A model generated the notes under the pieces. That model saw nothing but the letters and a program-made list of their open reading frames with translations, searched no databases and was not told the DNA's origin. The position numbers were made by a program, and so were the translations under genes. Of a stretch of 64,000 nucleotides of DNA, positions 51,877-62,101 are shown in pieces. Every line of letters starts with the position of its first letter. Within the stretch, counting starts at the first letter, position 1. Origin of the DNA: an uncultured Roseicyclus sp. (GTDB lineage Bacteria; Pseudomonadota; Alphaproteobacteria; Rhodobacterales; Rhodobacteraceae); contig CANLEH010000001.1 of assembly GCA_947489665.1 (NCBI GenBank), positions 1,212,501 to 1,276,500 of the forward strand, read 5' to 3'.

Positions 51877-52644
51877 ATGCCCGCCGCGCGCAACATCGCC
51901 TTTCTGGCCTCGGACACGGACCTCGCACAGGAGGCGAAGCTGGCGCTGGAGGCGCGCTACGGCGCCCATGCCCCGGACGAGGCGGACGTGATCGTGGCGC
52001 TGGGGGGCGATGGCTTCATGCTGTCGACGCTGCACGGCACGCAGGCCTTGCCCGCGCCGGTCTACGGCATGAATCGGGGCACGGTTGGCTTTTTGATGAA
52101 CGAATATACCGCCGATGGGCTGATTGATCGGCTGGAAGGCGCGGAAGAAGCGGTGATCAACCCGTTGAAAATGCGCGCGGAATGCGTGGATGGCAGCGTG
52201 GTGGAGGCGCTAGCGATCAACGAGGTCAGCCTGCTGCGCGCGGGACCACAGGCCGCGAAGCTGCGTATTTTCGTGGATGGGCGGCTGCGGATGGATGAAT
52301 TGGTGTGTGATGGCGCGCTGGTGAGCACGCCTGCCGGGTCAACGGCCTACAATTACTCGGCCCATGGGCCAATCCTGCCCATTGGGGCGGATGTTCTGGC
52401 GATGACGGCGGTGGCGGCGTTTCGGCCCCGGCGATGGCGGGGGGCGTTGCTGCCGAAAAAGGCCGTGGTGCGGATCGAGGTGGTGGAGGCCGCCAAGCGC
52501 CCTGTGATGGCGGATGCGGACAGCCGATCGGTGAAGGCAGTGGCGGCGGTCGAGATCCAGTCCGAGCCCGAAATCGAGCATCGGATCCTGTTCGATCCGG
52601 GCCATGGATTGGAAGAGCGGCTGCTGCGCGAGCAATTCCAGTAG
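51877..52644 (+). CDS. nadK: NAD kinase
   Basis: A 255-residue kinase that makes NADP from NAD. It has the GGDG motif (43-46, ALGGDGFML), [12 protein letters not shown], and the second conserved site [16 protein letters not shown]. The ATG at 51877 follows AAGGACCAAGG. It is divergent from glyA and 85 bases before maeB, an NADP-dependent enzyme. Confidence 0.95.
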   Translation: MPAARNIAFLASDTDLAQEAKLALEARYGAHAPDEADVIVALGGDGFMLSTLHGTQALPAPVYGMNRGTVGFLMNEYTADGLIDRLEGAEEAVINPLKMRAECVDGSVVEALAINEVSLLRAGPQAAKLRIFVDGRLRMDELVCDGALVSTPAGSTAYNYSAHGPILPIGADVLAMTAVAAFRPRRWRGALLPKKAVVRIEVVEAAKRPVMADADSRSVKAVAAVEIQSEPEIEHRILFDPGHGLEERLLREQFQ

Positions 52645-52729
52645 CGGCGCAGCTTGTCGCAGGGTCAACCTGCGCTGTGGCTGTTAGGGGAATGTTTAAC
52701 GTTAAACGATCTGCTGGGAGGGCGGGGCA

Positions 52730-55006
52730 ATGAGCGACGACAAACAAGACGGATTGCGCGACGCGGCCTTGCATTACCATGAGTATCCCCGGCCCGGAAA
52801 ACTGGAAATCCGCGCAACGAAACCTTTGGCGAATGGCCGCGATCTGGCCCGCGCCTACAGCCCCGGCGTGGCCGAGGCGAGCCTTGCCATCAAGGAAGAT
52901 CCGGGCGATGCGGCGCGTTACACGGCGCGGGGGAACCTGGTGGCCGTCGTCTCAAACGGGTCAGCCGTGTTGGGGTTGGGAAATATCGGGGCGTTGGCGT
53001 CGAAGCCTGTGATGGAGGGCAAGGCGGTTCTGTTCAAGAAGTTCGCCAATATCGATTGTTTCGATATCGAGGTGAACGAACCCGACCCCGAAAAGCTGGC
53101 CGATATTGTTTGCGCGTTGGAGCCCACGTTCGGGGCGATCAACCTGGAAGACATCAAGGCGCCGGATTGTTTTATCGTTGAACAAATCTGCCGGGAGCGG
53201 ATGGGGATCCCCGTCTTTCACGATGATCAGCACGGCACGGCGATTGTTGTGGGCGCCGCTGCGACCAATGCGTTGCACGTGGCGGGCAAGCGGTTCGAGG
53301 ACATCAAGGTCGTCTCGACAGGTGGCGGGGCGGCGGGGATCGCGTGCCTGAACATGCTGCTGAAGCTGGGCGTGCGGCGCGAGAATGTCTGGCTGTGCGA
53401 TATTGACGGGCTGGTCTACGAGGGGCGCGGAAACTCCACCCCGCAGAAGGATGCCTATGCACAGGGGTCTGAGGCGAAGGACCTGGGCGATGTGATCGAG
53501 GGGGCTGATCTGTTCCTCGGGCTGTCGGGGCCGGGGGTTCTGACGCCCCAGATGGTGGAAAAGATGGCGGCGCGGCCGATCATCTTTGCACTGGCCAATC
53601 CGACGCCGGAAATCCTGCCGGACGATGCGCGCGCGGTGGCTCCGGACGCGATCATTGCCACGGGCCGCAGCGATTTTCCCAATCAGGTCAACAACGTGCT
53701 GTGTTTTCCGTTCATCTTCCGGGGCGCGTTGGATGTGGGCGCGACCGAGATCAATGACGCGATGCAACTGGCTTGTATCGACGGTATCGCGGCTTTGGCG
53801 CGGGCCACGACCAGCGCGGAGGCAGCGGCGGCCTACAAGGGTGAGCAGCTGACCTTCGGGGCCGATTACCTGATCCCGAAGCCGTTCGACCCGCGCCTGA
53901 TGGCTGTGGTGGCGGGCGCCGTGGCGGAGGCCGCGATGACCTCCGGCGTGGCGACGCGGCCGTTGGAGGATCTGGACGCCTACCGCGCGAAGCTGAACGA
54001 AAGCGTGTTCAAATCGGCGCTGATCATGCGCCCGGTCTTTGAGGCGGCCGCGACAGCCAAGCGCAAGATCGTCTTTGCCGAGGGCGAGGATGAGCGGGTT
54101 CTGCGTGCGGCACAGGCCATGGTGCAGGAGACGACGGACGCACCGATCCTGATCGGACGCCCAGAGGTGATCGAAGCGCGGATTGAACGGGCGGGCCTTG
54201 TGATCCGGCCGGGGCAGGATTTCGAGCTGGTGAACCCCGAAAATGACCCGCGCTACCGGGATTATTGGGAGACCTATCACGGGCTGATGGCGCGCAAGGG
54301 TGTCTCGCCCGATCTGGCGCGCGCGATCATGCGCACGAACACGACCGCGATTGGGGCCGTGATGGTGCAGCGGGACGAGGCCGACAGCCTGATCTGCGGG
54401 ACCTTTGGGCAATATCTGTGGCACTTGAACTATGTCTGCCAAGTGCTTGGAACAAAAGAGTATCACCCTGTTGCGGCCCTGAGCCTCGTGATTCTGGAAG
54501 ATGGCCCCTTGTTCATCGCGGACAGTCAGGTGCACCCGACGCCCACGCCTGAGCAGATCGCCGAAACGGTGGTGGGCTGCGCGCGCCATATCCGTCGCTT
54601 TGGGGTGGAGCCGAAGATCGCGCTGTGTTCGGGCAGCCAGTTCGGCAACCTCGACAGTGACAGCGGGCAACGGATGCGGGCGGCGCTGGCGCTCCTCGAT
54701 AGTGAGACGCGGGACTTCATCTATGAGGGCGAGATGCACGTGGATAGTGCGCTTGACCCGGAATTGCGGGCACGGGTCTTTCCGAATTGCCGGTTGGAGG
54801 GGAGTGCGAACGCGTTGGTCTTTGCCTCTACCGATGCGGCGGGGGCCACGCGCAACATCCTGAAGGCGAAGGCCAACGGGTTGGAGGTTGGTCCGATCCT
54901 GATGGGAATGGGCAACCGCGCGCATATCGTGACGCCGTCGATCACGGCGCGGGGCTTGCTGAACATCTCGGCTTTGGCGGGCACACCTGTCAGTCTGTAT
55001 GGCTGA
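52730..55006 (+). CDS. maeB: NADP-dependent malic enzyme with phosphotransacetylase-like domain
   Basis: A 758-residue MaeB. The malic domain (about 1-420) includes [22 protein letters not shown] and [16 protein letters not shown]; the C-terminal domain (about 430-758) is PTA-like but thought to be regulatory, sensing acetyl-CoA. It decarboxylates malate to pyruvate with NADPH formation. With glyoxylate entering as oxaloacetate upstream, it could supply pyruvate. Confidence 0.95.
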   Translation: MSDDKQDGLRDAALHYHEYPRPGKLEIRATKPLANGRDLARAYSPGVAEASLAIKEDPGDAARYTARGNLVAVVSNGSAVLGLGNIGALASKPVMEGKAVLFKKFANIDCFDIEVNEPDPEKLADIVCALEPTFGAINLEDIKAPDCFIVEQICRERMGIPVFHDDQHGTAIVVGAAATNALHVAGKRFEDIKVVSTGGGAAGIACLNMLLKLGVRRENVWLCDIDGLVYEGRGNSTPQKDAYAQGSEAKDLGDVIEGADLFLGLSGPGVLTPQMVEKMAARPIIFALANPTPEILPDDARAVAPDAIIATGRSDFPNQVNNVLCFPFIFRGALDVGATEINDAMQLACIDGIAALARATTSAEAAAAYKGEQLTFGADYLIPKPFDPRLMAVVAGAVAEAAMTSGVATRPLEDLDAYRAKLNESVFKSALIMRPVFEAAATAKRKIVFAEGEDERVLRAAQAMVQETTDAPILIGRPEVIEARIERAGLVIRPGQDFELVNPENDPRYRDYWETYHGLMARKGVSPDLARAIMRTNTTAIGAVMVQRDEADSLICGTFGQYLWHLNYVCQVLGTKEYHPVAALSLVILEDGPLFIADSQVHPTPTPEQIAETVVGCARHIRRFGVEPKIALCSGSQFGNLDSDSGQRMRAALALLDSETRDFIYEGEMHVDSALDPELRARVFPNCRLEGSANALVFASTDAAGATRNILKAKANGLEVGPILMGMGNRAHIVTPSITARGLLNISALAGTPVSLYG

Positions 55007-55086
55007 GCGGACTCAGGTTCGCTGAAAACCGCAACGGGGCCGCTTTTTCCTTAGCTGGCGTGTTGGGATAGGCCATAGTGGGCGGC

Positions 55087-56616
55087 ATGGAACGGCCACT
55101 CCAACGCCCGGACGGCCTGTTTGTGGGTGAAGAGGCGGCGGATCATGCTGCCTCGCCCCGCAAGATCAGGCACCTGTCCCACGATATCCGCGCCGCCATG
55201 TCGGACGTGATCGGTGGCCTGCGCCTAGTGGATCTGGGGCGTGTGGATCCGCAAACGCAAACCCAGCTGCAGCGTGTGCAGGCCGCGGCGGACACCTTGG
55301 CCGCGCTTGTGGACGAGGCATTGTTTGCCGCCGCGGGCGAAAGCCCGATGGCACGTGACGTCGGGCCGGTTGAGGTGGAAGCCTGGCTCGCGAGCCTCGT
55401 GCACCGTTGGCGCGGGCAGGCCGCGGAGCAGGGACGGGCGCTGCATCTGCTGCGCAACGGGACGCTGCCCGAGCGGTTGGATGTGCAGCCGGTGGCTTTG
55501 ACGCGTTTGGTTGGAAATCTGGTGAGCAATGCGCTGCGCCATGTGCCGGACGGCGATGTTGAGGTGCAGGTGACGGCGGGAGCCGATCACGGGCTTTCGA
55601 TCAGCGTGCAAGATGAGGGGCCGGGCTTGCCGGTGGACGTGATCGAGGGGCGCGGTGTTGCGGAAGAGAATACGCAAACCGGGTCAGGTCTGGGGTTGAA
55701 GATCGCACGGGACTTGAGCCGTTCGATTGGCGGCACGTTGCGCCTTGAGAACACCGCAAAAGGCGCGCGCGTCACCCTGTCTTTCGGCCCGGAGGCTGTG
55801 TTGCAGGTGGGCTCTGCCCCCCGCGAGCGTCCGATGCCGGATCTGAGTGCCCTGGATATTCTGGTGGCCGAAGACAACCTGACCAACCAGACCATCTTGC
55901 GCCATATGCTGGATGCGATGGGCGCGCGGACGCACTTTGTAGCCGATGGGCGCTCGGCCTTGACGGCGTTGCAACAGACGCCGTTCGACATCGCCTTGCT
56001 GGATATCGAGATGCCCGAATTGTCGGGCCTTGAGGTGATGGAAGCGGTGCGTGCCATGGCGGGTCCCACAGCCGCCATGCCTTTGGTCGCGATCACTGCC
56101 TATGTGCTGCGCGACAATCGCGAGGCCATCTATGCCGCAGGCGCGGACGGGATCATCGGCAAACCTGTCGCCTCGGCCGAAGATCTGGGCCATGCCATTT
56201 TGCGCCATGTCGGCAATGCAGATCTGGAGATGCTTCCCGATGTGCCAGAGCCGCACGGGGGAACGCTGCTCGACAATGACAGGATGGACCGGCTGCTGGA
56301 TGCTGCCGGACCGAGTGAGAGCGCGGAATTGCTGGCCCGGCTGGAAGAGGATCTGAACGTCACGCTTGCGACGATGGTTGAGGCCTTCGCAGAAAAGAAT
56401 GCGAACGAATTGCGGGCGCAAACCCATATCCTGATCGCAATCTCTGGGGCTGTTGGGGCGGACCGGCTGTGCCACAACTCCGAGGCGCTGAACATCGCGG
56501 CGAAGCGAAAGTCCTTTGACCGGTTCGAGGCCCTGTTCCAACCGATCCGGACAGACCTGACGCATCTGATCGATGAGGTTGCGCGCCTTCGCGCGGGCGC
56601 CCCGGCGCAGCCTTGA
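55087..56616 (+). CDS. Hybrid histidine kinase (HisKA-HATPase-REC-HPt)
   Basis: A 509-residue soluble phosphorelay protein without a visible sensor or transmembrane domain. The H-box is LSHDIRAA with His32; the ATPase domain has the N-box NLVSNALRH (144-152), DEGPG (176-180) and GSGLGL (199-204); the receiver has Asp306 and Lys359; and the C-terminal HPt has His447 in QTHILIAISGAVGA. A GTG at 55078 could add three residues. Its partner output regulator is not in the window. Signal input may come from another protein. Confidence 0.88.
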   Translation: MERPLQRPDGLFVGEEAADHAASPRKIRHLSHDIRAAMSDVIGGLRLVDLGRVDPQTQTQLQRVQAAADTLAALVDEALFAAAGESPMARDVGPVEVEAWLASLVHRWRGQAAEQGRALHLLRNGTLPERLDVQPVALTRLVGNLVSNALRHVPDGDVEVQVTAGADHGLSISVQDEGPGLPVDVIEGRGVAEENTQTGSGLGLKIARDLSRSIGGTLRLENTAKGARVTLSFGPEAVLQVGSAPRERPMPDLSALDILVAEDNLTNQTILRHMLDAMGARTHFVADGRSALTALQQTPFDIALLDIEMPELSGLEVMEAVRAMAGPTAAMPLVAITAYVLRDNREAIYAAGADGIIGKPVASAEDLGHAILRHVGNADLEMLPDVPEPHGGTLLDNDRMDRLLDAAGPSESAELLARLEEDLNVTLATMVEAFAEKNANELRAQTHILIAISGAVGADRLCHNSEALNIAAKRKSFDRFEALFQPIRTDLTHLIDEVARLRAGAPAQP

Positions 56617-56685
56617 TGGCTTGCGCTTTGGGGGTGTCGGCCCCAAGGTACGCCGATCATTGATCCTTGAGATGTAGGTGAAGAT

Positions 56686-57084
56686 TTGGACGAGCCGCTT
56701 CTTTCCCAAGCCGCCGCGGTGCGTGAAAATGCCCATGCGCCCTATTCCAACTTCAAGGTTGGCGCGGCCCTGCGTTCCGTCGAGGGGCGGGTGCATTTGG
56801 GATGTAACGTGGAAAACGTGGCCTATCCGGAAGGCACCTGTGCCGAGGCGGGCGCGATTGCCGCGATGATTGCGGCCGGGGACACGCGGATTGCCGAGAT
56901 TGCGGTGATTGCCGACAGCCCCACGCCGGTGCCGCCCTGTGGCGGATGCCGCCAGAAGCTGGCGGAATTTGCGGCAGGCGATGTGAAGGTCACGATGGGC
57001 ACAACGGGCGGGGCCTTCGAGACGGTGACGGTGGCGGATTTGTTGCCGGGCCAGTTCACCGCCGGGCATATGTCCGGGGCATGA
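56686..57084 (+). CDS. cdd: Cytidine deaminase
   Basis: A 132-residue tetrameric-type zinc deaminase with CNVEN, TCAEAGA (catalytic Glu and a Cys ligand) and PPCGGCRQ. It converts cytidine and deoxycytidine to uridine forms. The start is a TTG with AGGTG upstream; no ATG is in frame nearby. Its stop overlaps deoA by four bases. It is the first of five coupled nucleoside salvage genes. Confidence 0.93.
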   Translation: MDEPLLSQAAAVRENAHAPYSNFKVGAALRSVEGRVHLGCNVENVAYPEGTCAEAGAIAAMIAAGDTRIAEIAVIADSPTPVPPCGGCRQKLAEFAAGDVKVTMGTTGGAFETVTVADLLPGQFTAGHMSGA

Positions 57085-58391
57085 GCGACGCACGCTCCAT
57101 CCTTCTGAAATTGCACGGTGGTGACCGGCTGACCGAGGCAGAGTTGTTCTGGTTCGCCGAAGGCTTGGCCACGGGTGCCGTCAGCGATGCGCAGGCCGGG
57201 GCCTTTGCCATGGCCGTTTGCCAGCAAGGGCTGGGGGACGCGGGCCGGGTGCAATTGACCAACGCGATGCGCGAGAGCGGGCGCAAGCTGAAATGGCGGC
57301 TGGATGGCCCGGTATTGGATAAGCATTCCACGGGGGGCGTGGGCGATTGCGTGTCGCTGGTGCTGGCCCCGGCCTTGGCCGCGTGCGGGGCGTTTGTGCC
57401 AATGATCTCAGGCCGGGGGCTGGGGCATACCGGCGGCACGCTGGATAAGCTGGAGGCCATTCCGGGCTACAATGTCGATGTCTCGCCGGACGATTTGCAA
57501 GACATCGTGGCCGATGTGGGCTGCGCGATTGTGGGCGCCTCGGCGGATATCGCGCCAGCCGACAAGCGGCTTTATGCGGTGCGGGATGTGACCGGCACGG
57601 TGGCGTCGATTGACCTGATCACGGCCTCGATCCTGTCCAAGAAGCTGGCGGCGGGGTTGGAAGCGCTGATTTTGGATGTGAAGGTCGGCACTGGCGCGTT
57701 CATGGGCGGCGAGGCGGAGGCCATCGCCTTGGCGCAGGCCCTGGTTTCGACGGCGCAGGGCGCGGGGTGCATGACCTCGGCCCTTGTGACGGACATGAAC
57801 CAGCCGCTGGCGGACAGCGCGGGCAATGCGCTGGAGATCATCAAGGTGATGGAGGTGCTGACCGGCGCAGGTGCCGAGACGGACCTGCAGCGGCTGACGG
57901 TGGCATTGGGCGGCGAGGTTCTGGCCTTGGGCGGGCTGGCGGATGATGCTGCAGATGGCGAGGCGCGGATTGATACGGCGATTGCCAGCGGTGAGGCGGC
58001 GGATGTGTTCGGCGAGATGGTCGCGGAACTGGGCGGGCCTGCGGATTTTGTGGAGCGCTGGCCGGACAGGCTGCCTGCGTCGCGCGTGATGATGGATATT
58101 CATGCGGGCGAGGCGGGGTTCGTGGCGGGCGTGGATACGCAGGCCTTGGGTGAAGTGGTCGTGGCGTTAGGTGGTGGACGGATGCGGGACGGCGACCGGA
58201 TCGATCCGGCAGTGGGCCTGAGTGACATCGCGCGGATCGGCGCCGGTGTAGATGACTCGGTGCCCTTGGCGCGCATCCACTGCGCGACGGAGGAGGACGG
58301 GCGCGCGGTCGCCGCGAAGTTACGGGGCGCGTTCCGCTTGTCGGACCGGGCGGTAAATGCGCCACCGCTGATCCACGAAAGGATTGCCTGA
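57081..58391 (+). CDS. deoA: Thymidine phosphorylase
   Basis: A 436-residue nucleoside phosphorylase II. Signatures are KHSTGGVGDCVSLVLAP and SGRGLGHTGGTLDKLEAIPGY. It splits thymidine and deoxyuridine to base and deoxyribose-1-phosphate. ATGA overlap with cdd and TGATG overlap with deoB. Confidence 0.95.
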   Translation: MSDARSILLKLHGGDRLTEAELFWFAEGLATGAVSDAQAGAFAMAVCQQGLGDAGRVQLTNAMRESGRKLKWRLDGPVLDKHSTGGVGDCVSLVLAPALAACGAFVPMISGRGLGHTGGTLDKLEAIPGYNVDVSPDDLQDIVADVGCAIVGASADIAPADKRLYAVRDVTGTVASIDLITASILSKKLAAGLEALILDVKVGTGAFMGGEAEAIALAQALVSTAQGAGCMTSALVTDMNQPLADSAGNALEIIKVMEVLTGAGAETDLQRLTVALGGEVLALGGLADDAADGEARIDTAIASGEAADVFGEMVAELGGPADFVERWPDRLPASRVMMDIHAGEAGFVAGVDTQALGEVVVALGGGRMRDGDRIDPAVGLSDIARIGAGVDDSVPLARIHCATEEDGRAVAAKLRGAFRLSDRAVNAPPLIHERIA

Positions 58392-59599
58392 TGGGCCGTG
58401 CATTTCTGGTGGTGATGGATTCGGTCGGGATCGGCGGTGCGCCCGATGCGGCAGAGTTTTTCAACGACGGGGTGCCGGACACGGGCGCGAACACGTTGGG
58501 CCATATCGCAAAGGCTTGTGCGGAGGGGCGCGCGGAAGAGGGACGCTCGGGCCTGTTGAAGATGCCGGTGCTGGATGGGCTGGGTTTGGGCGCGGCGCTG
58601 CGGCTGGCCTCCGGCGCGCGGGGCGAAGGGTTGGACGCGCTGCCCGAGGGGTTGTGGGGCGTGGCGGAAGAGGTCTCTCCCGGGAAGGACACGCCGACGG
58701 GGCATTGGGAATTGGCTGGGCTGCCGGTGCCGTGGGATTGGCATTACTTCACGGAGAAGACTGAGTCTTTCCCGGAAGAGGTGGTGGCCGAGGTTTGCCG
58801 CTTGGCGGGCACGGACGGCATCCACGGGAACATGCATTCCAACGGCGTTAAAGTGATCGAGGATTTCGGGGAACAGCATCAGAAGGATGGCTGGCCGATC
58901 TGCTATACCTCCGCCGATAGCGTGTTCCAGATCGCCGCCCATGAGGAGAGCTTCGGGTTGGATCGGTTGCTTGCCTTGTGCGAGGGGCTGGCGCCGATGT
59001 TGCACAAGATGAAGGTGGGCCGTGTGATAGCGCGGCCCTTTGTGGGCGAGCCCGGCGCGTATGCACGCACGCCGAACCGGCGGGATTATGCGATTGAGCC
59101 GCCGGGGCCGACCTTGCTCGATCTCGCGCAGGCCAATGGGCGGGTGACCTACACGATTGGCAAGATCCGCGACATCTTCGCGGGGCGCGGGGTGAGCCAT
59201 GTGGAAAAGGGGCCGGATGCGGCCCTGATGGGCCATCTGAGCGACGCAGTGGCGGGGGCCGAGGACGGGTCGCTGACCTTTGCGAATTTCGTGGAATTCG
59301 ACAGCATGTATGGCCATAGGCGCGATATTTCGGGCTATGCGCGGCATCTGGAATGGTTTGACGCGGCGATTGCGCCGGTGCTGGCGGCACTGCGCCCCGA
59401 TGATCTGATGATCTTCACCGCGGACCATGGCAATGACCCCAGCTGGACTGGCACGGACCACACGCGCGAGCGTGTGCCGGTGCTTGCGGCTGGCCCGTAT
59501 TCGGGGCAAATCGGCGTGAAGGGCTTTGTGGATGTGGGCGCGTCGGTTGCGGCACATCTGGGCCTGAGCGCACGGGGCGCGGGGGAGAGTTTTCTGTGA
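58391..59599 (+). CDS. deoB: Phosphopentomutase
   Basis: A 402-residue alkaline-phosphatase-superfamily mutase with VVMDSVGIGGAPDA, PDTGANTLGH and TADHGNDPSWTGTDHTRE (metal site). It moves the phosphate of (deoxy)ribose-1-phosphate to C5. The start lies within the deoA stop, and its own stop overlaps the add GTG. Confidence 0.95.
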   Translation: MGRAFLVVMDSVGIGGAPDAAEFFNDGVPDTGANTLGHIAKACAEGRAEEGRSGLLKMPVLDGLGLGAALRLASGARGEGLDALPEGLWGVAEEVSPGKDTPTGHWELAGLPVPWDWHYFTEKTESFPEEVVAEVCRLAGTDGIHGNMHSNGVKVIEDFGEQHQKDGWPICYTSADSVFQIAAHEESFGLDRLLALCEGLAPMLHKMKVGRVIARPFVGEPGAYARTPNRRDYAIEPPGPTLLDLAQANGRVTYTIGKIRDIFAGRGVSHVEKGPDAALMGHLSDAVAGAEDGSLTFANFVEFDSMYGHRRDISGYARHLEWFDAAIAPVLAALRPDDLMIFTADHGNDPSWTGTDHTRERVPVLAAGPYSGQIGVKGFVDVGASVAAHLGLSARGAGESFL

Positions 59600-60570
59600 A
59601 AGAGCTGCCGAAGGTTGAGCTGCACTTGCACCATGAAGGCGCGGCGCCGCCTGCGTTTATCCGCGGGTTGGCCTCGGAAAAGGGTGTCGATCTGAGCGGG
59701 ATCTTCCGCGAGGATGGCAGCTATTCCTACCGGGATTTCAATCACTTCCTGTCCGTTTATGAAGCCGCGACTTCTGTTCTTACGGGCCCAGAGGAATTCG
59801 CGCGGCTGACCCGGGCAGTGCTTGAGGAAAGCGCGTCGCACGGCGTGATCTATACTGAAAGTTTCCTGAGCCCGGATTTCTGCGGTGGCGGCGATGTGGG
59901 CGCGTGGTGCGAGTATCTGGCGGCGATCCGGGAGGTGGCCGATGAGGCCGAGCGCGATATGGGCATCACCCTGCGCGGGATCGTGACGTGCATCCGCCAT
60001 TTCGGGCCGGAACAGGCGAAAACGGCGGCGACTTGCGCGGCGGAGACGGCGGGCGACTGGATCGTGGGTTTCGGCATGGGCGGAGACGAGATGGTCGGCC
60101 ATCAGCGCGATTTCCTCTGGTCGTTTGAATGCGCGCGTGAGGCGGGCTTGAGCATCACAACCCATGCTGGCGAATGGGGTGGCGCGGCCTCGGTCCGCGA
60201 GGCGGTGGAAGACCTGAACCCGGCGCGGATCGGGCATGGGGTGCAGGCGATTGATGACCCGGCGCTGTGCGACGTGCTGGCCGAGCGGGAGATCGTGCTG
60301 GAGGTGTGCCCGGGCTCGAACGTGTTCTTGGGCGTCTATCCGACGCTGGCAAAGCACCCGATCCAAAAGTTGCGGGAGCGTGGTGTAAAAGTGACCGTAT
60401 CCACCGACGATCCGCCGTTCTTTCACACGACCATGACCCGCGAATATGAGGGGCTGGAGAAGACGTTCGGCTGGGGTGAAGAGGATTTCGCCGAAATAGC
60501 CGAGACGGCCCTTTCCGCCGCCTTCTGCGACGACACCACCAAGGACAAAATTCGGGAGCGCCTGAAATGA
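59596..60570 (+). CDS. add: Adenosine deaminase
   Basis: A 324-residue amidohydrolase. The zinc-binding HLH is at His10 and His12 ([10 protein letters not shown]), with [15 protein letters not shown] and STDDPPFF supplying the rest of the site. It deaminates adenosine to inosine. The GTG start overlaps the deoB stop (GTGA), and its own stop overlaps upp. An adenine deaminase-like substrate is possible in this subfamily. Confidence 0.92.
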   Translation: MKELPKVELHLHHEGAAPPAFIRGLASEKGVDLSGIFREDGSYSYRDFNHFLSVYEAATSVLTGPEEFARLTRAVLEESASHGVIYTESFLSPDFCGGGDVGAWCEYLAAIREVADEAERDMGITLRGIVTCIRHFGPEQAKTAATCAAETAGDWIVGFGMGGDEMVGHQRDFLWSFECAREAGLSITTHAGEWGGAASVREAVEDLNPARIGHGVQAIDDPALCDVLAEREIVLEVCPGSNVFLGVYPTLAKHPIQKLRERGVKVTVSTDDPPFFHTTMTREYEGLEKTFGWGEEDFAEIAETALSAAFCDDTTKDKIRERLK

Positions 60571-61199
60571 GTGACCATCTGACCGTTGTTGATCACCCGC
60601 TGGTGCAGCACAAGTTGACGCTGATGCGGGACAAGGACTGCTCGACCAAATCGTTCCGGCAGCTTTTGCGTGAGATCAGTCACTTGCTGGCCTACGAGGT
60701 GACACGCAACCTGCCGATGACGACGATGACGGTCGACACGCCGCTGGAGCCGATGGAGGCGCCGACCATTGCGGGCAAGAAGCTGGCTTTGGTGTCGATC
60801 CTGCGGGCGGGCAACGGGTTGCTCGATGGTATTCTGGAGCTGATCCCGAATGCGCGGGTCGGTTTCGTGGGCCTTTACCGCGATCCGGAGACGCTTCAGC
60901 CGGTGCAGTATTACTACAAGGTGCCCGAGGCGATTGATGAGCGGCTGACGATTGTGGTGGACCCGATGCTGGCGACGGGAAATTCCTCTGCTGCGGCGAT
61001 TGATTTGCTGAAAGAGGGGGGCGCGAAGAACATTCGCTTCCTATGCCTTCTGGCCGCCCCAGAAGGCGTGGCGCGAATGAAAGAGGCGCATCCGGATGTG
61101 CCGATTGTGACCGCGGCGCTCGACAGCCATCTGAACGATCACGGCTATATCGTGCCGGGTCTCGGCGATGCGGGCGACAGGATGTTCGGGACGAAATAG
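60567..61199 (+). CDS. upp: Uracil phosphoribosyltransferase
   Basis: A 210-residue PRTase with the PRPP loop [17 protein letters not shown] and the C-terminal [16 protein letters not shown] typical of Upp. It makes UMP from uracil and PRPP. It is the last gene of the coupled cdd-deoA-deoB-add-upp operon and completes pyrimidine salvage. Confidence 0.96.
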   Translation: MSDHLTVVDHPLVQHKLTLMRDKDCSTKSFRQLLREISHLLAYEVTRNLPMTTMTVDTPLEPMEAPTIAGKKLALVSILRAGNGLLDGILELIPNARVGFVGLYRDPETLQPVQYYYKVPEAIDERLTIVVDPMLATGNSSAAAIDLLKEGGAKNIRFLCLLAAPEGVARMKEAHPDVPIVTAALDSHLNDHGYIVPGLGDAGDRMFGTK

Positions 61200-61273
61200 T
61201 CCTTACGCTGCCTTTACTTAACGGCACGACTCCGCCAGACTATCCACAAGCGATTTCTGTGGGGGAGTTTCGC

Positions 61274-62083
61274 ATGGCGAAGACGCTATGTCTGCGCGCT
61301 GCTGTATTGGGCCTGTCTGTAGGGCTTGCATCGGGTGGCGCTGCATTTGCACAACAAGGGTTTCCGGCGGAGATACCGCCGTCGAGCTACACGGCCGACC
61401 AATATGTCGACAGTCAGGGCTGCGTGTTTGTGCGCGTGGGCTTTGGGGCGGCGACCGAATGGGTGCCACGCGTTGGCCGCGACCGACAGCAGGTCTGCGG
61501 GCAGCGTCCCTCCGGCGGTGGCGGCGCTGCAGCCGCTGATCCATTTTCCAACGACTCGGTGGTGGTGATCGGCGAAGCGCCGGTAGCCGCAGCGCCTGCA
61601 CCGGCGCCTGCGCCCCAGGCCCCTGCGCCTGTGATTGCAGCGGCGCCCGCGCCCGCGCCCGCACCTGCCCCTGCGGCCCCGCAGATCCGTGTGCAGACAC
61701 CGGCCCCGGTGACGATCACGGCCCCGGCGGCCAGCGGCAATTGCGCGAACCTTCCTTCTGCGCACCGGCCGTACTTCACGGGGGATGATGTGCGCTGTGG
61801 CCCGCAAGCAGTCCACCCCGGCGATGGTCGCGCGGTTGGCGATCAATCCCTTCTGGCGCCCGCCGTGACCGATGGCGTCACGGGTATCCCGCGCAGTTTC
61901 GTGCTGACCGCACCGCCGCCGGGCTACGACTTTGCGTGGGACGATGGCCGCCTGAACCCCTATCGCGGGCTTGGCACTGCGCAGGGCGAGGCGCAGATGC
62001 GCATGGTCTGGACCGACACAGTGCCGCGTCGTTTGGTGGCTGTGCCGATCAACTCCGGCCAAGTGGCGGTTATTCGTCGCTGA
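61274..62083 (+). CDS. Secreted Pro/Ala-rich protein of unknown function
   Basis: A 269-residue protein with a signal peptide (about 1-26, ending AFA). It has a short conserved-looking N-terminal module (SSYTADQYVDSQGCVFVRVGF), a long alternating Pro/Ala linker (about 105-160), and a C-terminal domain (GNCANLPSAHRPYF to VAVPINSGQVAVIRR). The linker suggests a span across the periplasm. I recognise no enzyme motif. It stands alone after upp and converges on the next gene. Confidence 0.75.
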   Translation: MAKTLCLRAAVLGLSVGLASGGAAFAQQGFPAEIPPSSYTADQYVDSQGCVFVRVGFGAATEWVPRVGRDRQQVCGQRPSGGGGAAAADPFSNDSVVVIGEAPVAAAPAPAPAPQAPAPVIAAAPAPAPAPAPAAPQIRVQTPAPVTITAPAASGNCANLPSAHRPYFTGDDVRCGPQAVHPGDGRAVGDQSLLAPAVTDGVTGIPRSFVLTAPPPGYDFAWDDGRLNPYRGLGTAQGEAQMRMVWTDTVPRRLVAVPINSGQVAVIRR

Positions 62084-62101
62084 CCCGCTTGAGGCTTGCG
62101 G

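Noticed and set aside
52961-54925. A 650-codon minus-strand frame opposite maeB.
   Set aside because: Same antisense pattern; maeB has clear malic enzyme and PTA-like domains.
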